DNA of 17,899 bases from SHNJ01 sp964458615. GTDB taxonomy: Bacteria > Pseudomonadota > Alphaproteobacteria > SHNJ01. Every line of letters starts with the position of its first letter. Positions within the stretch are counted from its first letter, which is position 1. The stretch covers positions 1-17,899 of the forward strand of contig CAYWJR010000032.1 of assembly GCA_964458615.1 (NCBI GenBank), read 5' to 3'. This document shows, piece by piece, positions 1-6,744 of the stretch. A program made the position numbers and the translations under genes. Below the pieces are notes generated by a model that was given only the letters and a program-made list of their open reading frames with translations, was not told the DNA's origin and made no database searches.

Positions 1-53
1 AATCCCCGTGGGGGCCAATTACAAGTCCAGAGAAATCTGAAGAAGTCCAAAAG

Positions 54-87
54 CCCGCTGAAAACCTAAGGTTTTAGCGGGTTTTTT
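54..87 (+). terminator. Rho-independent terminator hairpin at left edge
   Basis: Two pairing blocks, CCCGCT (54-59) with AGCGGG (76-81) and AAAACC (61-66) with GGTTTT (70-75), make a 12-bp stem with one bulged G at 60 and a TAA loop. Six T follow at 82-87. The plus-strand T-run is the better one, so it should end a plus-strand transcript entering from outside the window. In the other direction the hairpin is followed by CTTTT, so it may also stop the minus-strand operon that ends at 183. Confidence 0.8.
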
Positions 88-101
88 GTTTGTCGTCGTC
101 T

Positions 102-151
102 GGGGCAAGGTTTGCTTAATATTGCTCAAAAGGGGGCACAATTGGGGGCAC
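102..151 (+). repeat. Short GGGGGCAC direct repeats
   Basis: GGGGGCAC occurs at 132-139 and 144-151, twelve bases apart. A shorter GGGGCA lies at 102-107 and a related GGGGGCC at 10-16. Runs of this kind are, from memory, found beside integrase genes next to tRNA attachment sites, where they may be integrase arm-binding sites. No integrase gene is visible here, so the role is inferred only. Confidence 0.35.
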
Positions 152-182
152 CGCGCCAAGCCACCAAAACCACAGTATCAAA

Positions 183-1433
183 TCATTCCTCGCGGTAATT
201 CAAATCGCATCCAAAACTTTCGCGCATTGCGTAAATCGCGGCAAAACCGAGTGCGAACAATATGCCGCCGACCACCAACAACGCCGGAATCAACCCCATA
301 TCGGCGCGTAAATAATTGGTCGCCGAACTCATGGCGATAAAGGTCGCGCGCATAAAATTCGGCGTCGCGGTCGCCGCGGTGGCGCGCAAATTGGTGCCGA
401 AAATTTCCGCCGCGATCGCCACGATCACCGCAAAATACCCAACCGCAAAACCCATTGCAAAAAATGCAATATGGTAAAACATCGTATGCGGCGAATATGG
501 CCACCAATAAAACGCAACACATAATATCATTGCCGCCGCCATGAACGACGCCATCACCTTGCGCCGGTTTTTAAACCACTGGCATGCGCACCCGGCGATA
601 AAATCGCCACCCGCCAATCCCAGCGAGGAATACAAAACCGCATCGCCCGCCGAATATGGTGTTTCGGCGCCAAGCGCCTTGGTAATTTCCGGGGCGAACG
701 GCGCCATCAGCCAGACCACATAATAAACCGGCCCCGCCAACATCATGCAAAATGCGATTCGTTTGATGCGGTCAAAGCTTGAGAAAAGCAATTTCAAACT
801 GCCGCGCGTGGTATCCCGTAATTGATTTAAAAAAACAAACGATTCCGCAACCCGCATCCGCAACAACAGCAACAAAAATCCCATCGCGCCGCCGATGGCG
901 TAACATGTCCGCCAATCGACGTATTTCGCCATAATCGCCGCCACCGCCGCGCCGGAAACGCCGAACCCCGCCACCAATGCGGTGCCATAACCGCGTTTTT
1001 CCTTTGGCATAATTTCCGACACCAGAGTCATCGCCAGCCCCAATTCCCCCGCAAGCCCAAGCCCCGCCACAAAACGCGTCAGGGAATATGTGAACACATC
1101 GGTTACAAACGCGTTCGCCAACGATGCAGTGGAATAAACAATAATACTGGCGAATAATAATTTGGTGCGGCCGATTTTATCGCCCATCACGCCGAACAAA
1201 ACGCCGCCGATCAACAATCCGACCAATTGGATATTGACGATATTGATGCCGACCGAAAACAAATCGGCGTCCGCAACGCCGATGTCGCGCAAACTGGCGA
1301 CGCGCACAACCCCGAAAATCAGCAAATCGTAAATATCGACAAAATATCCCAAGGCGGCGACGATAACCGGCAAACTGAACATTCCATAATTAACGCCCGA
1401 CTGGGACTGGGAATGGGACTGAGATTGATTCAT
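183..1433 (-). CDS. MFS permease (major facilitator superfamily)
   Basis: Predicted inner-membrane secondary transporter of 416 residues, a normal length for a 12-helix major facilitator protein. The hydrophilic N-terminal tail (residues 1-13) is Gln/Ser-rich. Hydrophobic segments then run through the whole protein. The family signature motif A between helices 2 and 3 is intact at residues 81-91 (GVMGDKIGRTK). A second acidic/basic loop follows helix 4 (SEIMPKEKRG, near 139-148). The sequence looks most like the metabolite:proton symporter or sugar-porter side of the superfamily, but the substrate cannot be read from it. The start is supported by CGGAGAT eight bases upstream of ATG. The gene begins 24 bp after recJ ends, with no terminator between, so it is probably the last gene of the glpX-recJ transcript. 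A link to carbon metabolism through glpX is only suggestive. Confidence 0.9.
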   Translation of the reverse strand: MNQSQSHSQSQSGVNYGMFSLPVIVAALGYFVDIYDLLIFGVVRVASLRDIGVADADLFSVGINIVNIQLVGLLIGGVLFGVMGDKIGRTKLLFASIIVYSTASLANAFVTDVFTYSLTRFVAGLGLAGELGLAMTLVSEIMPKEKRGYGTALVAGFGVSGAAVAAIMAKYVDWRTCYAIGGAMGFLLLLLRMRVAESFVFLNQLRDTTRGSLKLLFSSFDRIKRIAFCMMLAGPVYYVVWLMAPFAPEITKALGAETPYSAGDAVLYSSLGLAGGDFIAGCACQWFKNRRKVMASFMAAAMILCVAFYWWPYSPHTMFYHIAFFAMGFAVGYFAVIVAIAAEIFGTNLRATAATATPNFMRATFIAMSSATNYLRADMGLIPALLVVGGILFALGFAAIYAMRESFGCDLNYREE

Positions 1434-1457
1434 AACAATATCTCCGTGAATAAATAT

Positions 1458-3224
1458 CTATACGCTGGCGGCATCCTCGATTTGAAATTGCAACGTGGTG
1501 CGTCCATTGAAATTGTTTTCCCGCAACGTTCCGGCCACATGAATTTGCGCGCCACCGCTGTGCAATAAAAATTTTCCCAACGGGTTGTCCATCACGCGGA
1601 ATGCCACCGCATCGATCGATGCGCCATCCATGGACTGCAATTTTAAACGAAGATGTTTTTCTTTCATCACCGATGCGTATTTTATTTGCACATTTTGCAA
1701 CGCGAATCGCGGTTGCGGATTGCCCATACCGAACGGTTCCAGCATTTTTAAATTCCGCATCATATCGGCGTTCAACCCGCCCGGCGCGATCGCCGCATCG
1801 ATTGCCAATACCGGCTGTAAATCGCCGTTGGCGGTTTCTTGGTTGAATCGCGCCGCGATAAATTCACGAAATTCGCCGATGCGGCCGCGTTCGATTTTGA
1901 ATCCCGCCGCCATCGCGTGCCCGCCGCCGGTTTGTAAAATTCCGGCCTGCTGCGCGGCGACGACCGCATTGCCCAAATTGAACCCGGTTACCGAACGCGC
2001 CGATCCCGTGCCGATCCACCCGCCATCGCCGCCTTGTTTCCATGCGATAACAAAAGACGGTTTGTGGTAACGGTCTTTCAACCTGCTGGCGACAATTCCG
2101 ATCACGCCGGGATGCCAGTTTTCATTGGCCGCGATAACGATCGGCAGATCCTGGCCATCTTGTTCCACCATGTCGATGGCAGAAAATAAAATCTGTTCTT
2201 CGATTTTTTGGCGTTCGGCATTCAACTCGTTCAATTTTTCCGCCAGCATGCGCGACTGCATATCGTCGTTAGACATCAATAATTGCACGCCAAGCCCGGC
2301 GTCTTTGAGCCGCCCGGCGGCATTAATGCGCGGCCCCAGCAAAAAACCCAAATGATATGCATCCGGCTTTCCATCAAGCCGCGCCACATCCGCCAAAGCG
2401 CGCAAGCCCACATTGCCCCGCCGCGCCAATATTTCCAGCCCGCTGCGCACAAAAATGCGGTTCAACCCGCGCAACGGCACAATATCCGCAACTGTTCCCA
2501 ACGCGACCAGATCCAGGCAGTTTTTCAAATCGGGTTCGGCGCGGTCCGGGGTAAAAAATCCGCGCCCGCGCAGTTCGCGGTTTAACGCCACCAGCAATAA
2601 AAACACAACGCCGCATGCCGCCAAATATTTATGGTCGAACGAACAATCGAATCGGTTGGGATTTATTACCGCTGCCGCGCGCGGCAATTCGGGTCCCGGC
2701 AAATGGTGATCGACGATGATGATCGGCAACCGCGATGCGTATTCACCGATTAAATCCGCGGCTGTAATGCCGCAATCGACGGTTACAATTATTTCCGCGC
2801 CCAATTCGATCAACCGGTCGAATCCCAGTGCGCTTGGCCCATATCCTTCGGTAAACCGGTTTGGAATATGAAACACCGTTTCGCCGCCCAACGTTTGAAT
2901 ATATTTTTGCATCAACGCCGTCGATGTCGCGCCATCGACATCGTAATCGCCCAAAATCCCGATTTTTTTCCCTGATTGGATCGCATCCGCCAAAATACGC
3001 ACACCGGCATTCATATCCGCCAATCCCGATGGATCGGGCATTTGCCGCAATTTAGGGTGCAAATATTCGTCCACATTCGCTGGATCCACGCCGCGCGCGG
3101 CCAATATGCGGGCGACGACATCGTTCAATTCATGGCTTTGCGCGATGGCAGCGACCAAACGTTGTTCCGGCGTGGCGATTTGCCACCGTTTTCCGGAAAC
3201 CGATATGGTTTGATTGGAAATCAA
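1458..3224 (-). CDS. recJ: Single-stranded-DNA-specific 5'-3' exonuclease RecJ
   Basis: RecJ degrades single-stranded DNA 5' to 3' in RecF-pathway recombination, mismatch repair and base-excision repair. All the DHH-family motifs are present: motif I DYDVDGATS at 93-101, VTVDCG at 147-152, the DHH triad at 172-174, ALGTVADIVPL at 241-251 and LGPRINAAGRL at 296-306. The DHHA1 domain carries WHPGVIGIVASRL (370-382), GTGSARS (405-411) and GGGHAMAAG (433-441). The remaining C-terminal part fits the RecJ OB-fold. The length, 588 residues, is normal. The start is TTG and overlaps the glpX stop as TTGA (3224-3221), with AGGGA just upstream, which points to translational coupling. The glpX-recJ order is well known in alphaproteobacteria, often after hom, which is absent here. 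All catalytic residues appear intact. Confidence 0.97.
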   Translation of the reverse strand: MISNQTISVSGKRWQIATPEQRLVAAIAQSHELNDVVARILAARGVDPANVDEYLHPKLRQMPDPSGLADMNAGVRILADAIQSGKKIGILGDYDVDGATSTALMQKYIQTLGGETVFHIPNRFTEGYGPSALGFDRLIELGAEIIVTVDCGITAADLIGEYASRLPIIIVDHHLPGPELPRAAAVINPNRFDCSFDHKYLAACGVVFLLLVALNRELRGRGFFTPDRAEPDLKNCLDLVALGTVADIVPLRGLNRIFVRSGLEILARRGNVGLRALADVARLDGKPDAYHLGFLLGPRINAAGRLKDAGLGVQLLMSNDDMQSRMLAEKLNELNAERQKIEEQILFSAIDMVEQDGQDLPIVIAANENWHPGVIGIVASRLKDRYHKPSFVIAWKQGGDGGWIGTGSARSVTGFNLGNAVVAAQQAGILQTGGGHAMAAGFKIERGRIGEFREFIAARFNQETANGDLQPVLAIDAAIAPGGLNADMMRNLKMLEPFGMGNPQPRFALQNVQIKYASVMKEKHLRLKLQSMDGASIDAVAFRVMDNPLGKFLLHSGGAQIHVAGTLRENNFNGRTTLQFQIEDAASV

Positions 3225-4255
3225 ATATCCCTGCTGCGCATGGAATTTTTGCGTCCGATATTATGATGCGCTTCGATATACCGCACAGTTCCCGATTTGC
3301 TGCGCATAACCAAAGAATATGTGCAAACGCGGTCGCCCACGCGCCGCACGCCGCGCAACATCGCGCCGTCGGTTACGCCGGTTGCGGCGAACATGACATC
3401 GCCATGCGCCATGTCTTGCATGGTATAAATTTTATTCATATCGGTAATGCCGCATTTTTCCGCGCGCTGGCGTTCATCCGGATTGCGGATAACCAAACGC
3501 CCCTGCATTTGCCCGCCGATGCAACGCAACGCCGCCGCCGCCAAAACGCCTTCGGGCGCGCCGCCGGTGCCGATATACATATCGATGCCGCTTTGCGGTT
3601 GGGTGGTTGCGATCACGCCGCTAACATCGCCGTCGGGGATCAACATAATGCGCGCGCCCGCCGCGCGGACGTCGGATATGATGGATTCATGCCTTGGCCG
3701 TTCCAATACGCACACCACCAAATCTTGAATCGCGCAGCCTTTGGCCGATGCGACATTGGCCAAATTCACCGCAACCGGCGCGTCCAATTGCACCAAGCCG
3801 TCGGGATAATTCGCGCCGACGGCGATTTTTTCCATATACACATCCGGCGCGTGTAAAAATCCGCCGGAATTTGCCATCGCAATGACCGACAACGCATTCG
3901 CGCCGCCGCGCGCGGTGATCGTGGTTCCTTCCAAAGGATCCAGCGCAATATCGACGCGCGGCCCCGTTCCCACCCCAACTTTTTCGCCGATATACAGCAT
4001 CGGCGCCTCGTCCCGTTCGCCTTCGCCGATTACCACGGTTCCATCGATTCCAAGCCCGTTCAAAGCCCAACGCATCGCATCGACGGCGACGCGGTCGGCG
4101 GCATTTTCATCGCCCCGCCCCATTTGCGCGGATGCGGCGATCGCCGCTTCTTCGGTAACGCGAACGACCTCCAGCGCCAGATCGCGATCCATGTTTTGGT
4201 CGCTGGCGCGCCGCCCGGAAGAAACCGGCAATATTTTATTTAAATTGAAAATCAT
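3221..4255 (-). CDS. glpX: Class II fructose-1,6-bisphosphatase GlpX
   Basis: Cytosolic enzyme that hydrolyses fructose 1,6-bisphosphate to fructose 6-phosphate in gluconeogenesis; some homologs also act on sedoheptulose 1,7-bisphosphate. Residues MDRDLALEVVRVTEEAA (22-38) match the usual start of the family. GEGERDEAPML (77-87) and LDPLEGTT (105-112) are the metal and phosphate binding motifs, with D106 and E109 as expected ligands. GTGGAPEGVLAA is also conserved. I place the start at 4255 because AAAGGAG lies nine bases before that ATG. A longer frame from 4288 would put this ribosome site inside the gene. The protein then has 344 residues with about 21 extra residues before the conserved core. 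It is the first gene of the operon with recJ and an MFS transporter. Confidence 0.96.
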   Translation of the reverse strand: MIFNLNKILPVSSGRRASDQNMDRDLALEVVRVTEEAAIAASAQMGRGDENAADRVAVDAMRWALNGLGIDGTVVIGEGERDEAPMLYIGEKVGVGTGPRVDIALDPLEGTTITARGGANALSVIAMANSGGFLHAPDVYMEKIAVGANYPDGLVQLDAPVAVNLANVASAKGCAIQDLVVCVLERPRHESIISDVRAAGARIMLIPDGDVSGVIATTQPQSGIDMYIGTGGAPEGVLAAAALRCIGGQMQGRLVIRNPDERQRAEKCGITDMNKIYTMQDMAHGDVMFAATGVTDGAMLRGVRRVGDRVCTYSLVMRSKSGTVRYIEAHHNIGRKNSMRSRDI

Positions 4256-4318
4256 AACGATTGCTCCTTTGGCGCTTGGCCATTGCAAAGCCAGGATAAG
4301 GGGGAACGGAATCGCATC

Positions 4319-4346
4319 ATTATGCCATGAACCGGCATTGCCGCAA
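4319..4346 (-). promoter_or_regulatory. Candidate sigma70 promoter for glpX-recJ-MFS
   Basis: On the minus strand, TTGCGG (4346-4341) is followed by a 16-bp spacer and CATAAT (4324-4319). Transcription would start near 4312, giving a leader of about 57 nt before the glpX ATG. The match is partial, so this is a prediction by position and pattern only. Confidence 0.4.
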
Positions 4347-4403
4347 AATGTTTGTTTTCCCCCGAATTATGAATTTACCCTATTTTTCACGCGCTCAACC
4401 CGC

Positions 4404-4432
4404 TTGCGGATTATGCGGTTTATGCCTATAAA
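4404..4432 (+). promoter_or_regulatory. Candidate sigma70 promoter for dapD
   Basis: TTGCGG (4404-4409), a 17-bp spacer and TATAAA (4427-4432) lie upstream of dapD. The start would be near 4439, with a leader of about 40 nt. The same TTGCGG -35 hexamer is used by the divergent glpX candidate, so the two genes may share a common regulatory style. Confidence 0.45.
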
Positions 4433-4478
4433 TATTGATAATCCAAGCAACTTTTCAGCAATCAAAGGATCCAAAATC

Positions 4479-5876
4479 ATGGCCAAGGCGAAATCATCCA
4501 AATCTGGCAAAGGCAAAAAATCCGCAACAAAATCCAAAACCAAACCGGCCGCGAAAAAACCGGCGAAAAAAATCGCGGCGAAACCGGCGCCGAAAAATAA
4601 ATTCGCGTCTTTCGTTTTGAAAACGCCCGACGATTTTAAATCCTTTGTCGCAAAAACCGAATCCGTTTCCGGTTACCGCAAACCGGTCGGTTTCGGAATT
4701 TGCAATGTCGTAACCGGCGAAATGCGCCCCGAAAAAATTCTGACCTGTCATTTTCCGGTTGTAAACTGGAATGAAAATTTCGGCACTGCGGCGGTTTTGT
4801 TGTCGGCATCGGGATTGGTTACCGATCGCGGACTGTCCCCGCAAATCGCGAACAAACCGGCCGAAATCGTCGTTCCGGTGACCAAGGACATCGTTGAAAC
4901 CGCGTATGCGCGTTTTTCGCCCTTTATCGATTCCGCCAAAGGCGATCAACACCGCAACGTGCAAGTGATCAAAATCCTGCGCGATATTTTCAACGACATC
5001 AACGATGCGGTCGATCATTACCGGCTGGTGTTTTTGTTCGAAGACGCGGAACCGCAATCCATTCCGGCGATTTATTTGAAATTGCTGGCGATGTCGCACA
5101 ATAAAACCGCGCCGCGCACATTGAATTTAACCGGCATTTTCGGAAAATTGGAAAATCTGGCCTGGGTCGGCGAACAACCGTATGAATTGGATTATCTGCG
5201 CGAACACGAAATCGGATTGAAATTGACCGGCCAATTTCCGGCCATCGATTCGGTCGATAAATTTCCGCGTTATCTGATGCATATCGTGCCCGCCGACAAC
5301 ACCCGCGTTTTGGATTGCACACGCGTGCGTTTGGGCGCGCATTTGGCGCCCGGAACAACCATCATGCCTGGCGCTTCTTATGTCAACTTCAACGCCGGAA
5401 CATTAGGCCCGACGATGGTCGAAGGCCGCATCAGCAGTTCGGCGATTGTCGGCGCAGGCAGCGATGTCGGCGGCGGCGCCAGCATTATGGGCGTTTTGTC
5501 GGGCGGCAATTCAACGCCGATTACGGTTGGGGAAAAATGCTTGCTGGGCGCGAATTCGGTCACCGGCTTGCCGTTGGGCGATGGATGCATCGTCGATGCA
5601 GGGATCGCGATTCTGGCCGGAACGAAAATTGCGATTTCGGGCAAGGAGTTGGCCAAATTATCCGAAGTCAATCCATCCAAAAACTTGAAATCGCTGGCTG
5701 CAACCCACGACAGCGGGACCGATTCATACGTGTTCAAGGCCAGCACCCTGGCCGGATGCAATGGATTGCATTTCCGCCAAGAAAGCACAACGGGACGTAT
5801 GATCGCAACCCGCAGCGCGCGCGAAATCCAGCTGAACAAAGATCTGCATGATTCTTCAAAAAAATCAGCAGCTTAG
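4479..5876 (+). CDS. dapD: 2,3,4,5-tetrahydropyridine-2,6-dicarboxylate N-succinyltransferase, long type
   Basis: DapD transfers succinyl from succinyl-CoA to tetrahydrodipicolinate in the lysine/diaminopimelate branch that feeds peptidoglycan. The C-terminal half holds a left-handed beta-helix of hexapeptide repeats (about residues 275-390). It includes RVRLGAHLAPGTT, VNFNAGTLGPTMVEGRIS and GGGASIMGVLSGG, as in the long DapD of Pseudomonas and actinobacteria, not the shorter enteric form. The tail motif LHFRQESTTG...IQLNKDLH also matches the long type. The start at 4479 has AAAGGA upstream. Residues 1-41 form an unusual tail with 16 Lys, many Ala and Pro, and no acidic residues; it resembles histone-H1-like tails and its role is unknown. 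At 465 residues it is over 100 longer than typical long-type DapD. The gene stands alone between its own promoter and terminator. Confidence 0.9.
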   Translation: MAKAKSSKSGKGKKSATKSKTKPAAKKPAKKIAAKPAPKNKFASFVLKTPDDFKSFVAKTESVSGYRKPVGFGICNVVTGEMRPEKILTCHFPVVNWNENFGTAAVLLSASGLVTDRGLSPQIANKPAEIVVPVTKDIVETAYARFSPFIDSAKGDQHRNVQVIKILRDIFNDINDAVDHYRLVFLFEDAEPQSIPAIYLKLLAMSHNKTAPRTLNLTGIFGKLENLAWVGEQPYELDYLREHEIGLKLTGQFPAIDSVDKFPRYLMHIVPADNTRVLDCTRVRLGAHLAPGTTIMPGASYVNFNAGTLGPTMVEGRISSSAIVGAGSDVGGGASIMGVLSGGNSTPITVGEKCLLGANSVTGLPLGDGCIVDAGIAILAGTKIAISGKELAKLSEVNPSKNLKSLAATHDSGTDSYVFKASTLAGCNGLHFRQESTTGRMIATRSAREIQLNKDLHDSSKKSAA

Positions 5877-5899
5877 ATAAATACATTCATTTAAAACAC

Positions 5900-5927
5900 G
5901 GGCGGGGGTAAAACCCCCGCCCTTTTT
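5900..5927 (+). terminator. Rho-independent terminator of dapD
   Basis: A perfect 9-bp stem GGGCGGGGG (5900-5908) with CCCCCGCCC (5914-5922), loop TAAAA, then TTTTT, placed 23 bp after the dapD stop codon. Confidence 0.95.
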
Positions 5928-5979
5928 CTTGCCATAAAATAGGCGCATTAATATTTTAAGAATAAATAATAAAATTGCG

Positions 5980-6007
5980 TTGATTTTGCCGCCCGATGCG
6001 GTATAAT
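5980..6007 (+). promoter_or_regulatory. Sigma70-type promoter for the gene at 6048
   Basis: TTGATT (5980-5985), a 16-bp spacer and a consensus TATAAT (6002-6007). The predicted start near 6014 leaves a leader of about 35 nt. It sits between the dapD terminator and the next gene, which supports that gene being a separate transcription unit. Confidence 0.65.
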
Positions 6008-6047
6008 CGTATCCAATAAGGATATAATTGTAAATTGGGGTTTTGAG

Positions 6048-6743
6048 ATGATATTTACCGCGACAGGCGCCGATTTGGCCGGCAAAGTTGCTGTGGCCGA
6101 TGAACCGGCTCCACAGGCCAACACTAGTCCACTGCAAGATCCAGAATACCGCCGCAAATCGATTGGCCGGGCAAGGTGGGTTGTGCGCGATATTATCCGC
6201 GAGGACCCATCGGCGATGTTCATGAATGGCCACGCAGACCAAGTTTTGGAATTGTTCGACGGCATCCATAATTGGCGCCAATCGCCAACGATTGAAAATG
6301 CGCGCACCATTACATCGCGTTTGCACAAAGTTTTAGATGTCGCCAATATCGACTGGCATTCCCAAACCGCATTCTCCGCGATGGGAAAAAATAACGAAAC
6401 CGCGTTTCCAATTCATTCTTATGGGCCAAACCAACGTTACGCCACACCGTCGCGCGCATTTTTGTGCGCCGTGCGTTGCGGATTGCGCGCCGTGGGTTTT
6501 GAAATAGCAGAAGCAGGATTCCACCGCGAAGCGGCGGAAATACGGGCGGCTATACAAATGCTTTTGAAAACAGACCGCGTCAACCGCCCGGATATTTTCC
6601 GCGCCGATGGCAGCAACAAGGGCAAATCGCGTTCCGCGGGAACCGAACGGCGCGAAGAAACTGCCGTTATAAACGGGTACCATGAACACCGGGTTGCGAT
6701 GAATCGCGCACGCTTAGAAACAGCACTTGTGAAATCGCGTTAA
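6048..6743 (+). CDS. Conserved-looking hypothetical protein, 231 residues
   Basis: I do not recognise this protein. It has no signal peptide or membrane segment, so it is probably cytosolic. The first 30 residues look disordered (Ala/Pro-rich). The middle is mostly helical, with RARWVVRDIIRED (about 41-53) and a long amphipathic stretch from RAFLCAVRCGLRAVGFEIAEAG through the following AAEIRAAIQMLLKTD. The last 50 residues are basic and polar. Codon use matches its neighbours, the frame is open over its full length, and a good promoter lies upstream, so I take it as real. The ribosome site is weak (GGGG about ten bases before ATG). The stop lies one base before the stop of the convergent thioredoxin-NHL gene, with no terminator between. 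The minus-strand frames here are antisense shadows. Confidence 0.7.
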   Translation: MIFTATGADLAGKVAVADEPAPQANTSPLQDPEYRRKSIGRARWVVRDIIREDPSAMFMNGHADQVLELFDGIHNWRQSPTIENARTITSRLHKVLDVANIDWHSQTAFSAMGKNNETAFPIHSYGPNQRYATPSRAFLCAVRCGLRAVGFEIAEAGFHREAAEIRAAIQMLLKTDRVNRPDIFRADGSNKGKSRSAGTERREETAVINGYHEHRVAMNRARLETALVKSR

Positions 6744-6744
6744 A

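Noticed and set aside
4256..4288. Longer GlpX starting at 4288
   Set aside because: The strong AAAGGAG site lies inside this extension and fits the ATG at 4255.
3882..4478. Long open frame upstream of dapD in the same frame
   Set aside because: It runs antisense through glpX and the promoter region. Homology to DapD and a ribosome site begin only from 4479.
4494..5099. Minus-strand frame of 201 residues inside dapD
   Set aside because: It is antisense to a well-recognised enzyme and consists largely of Arg, Gly and Phe from reversed codons.
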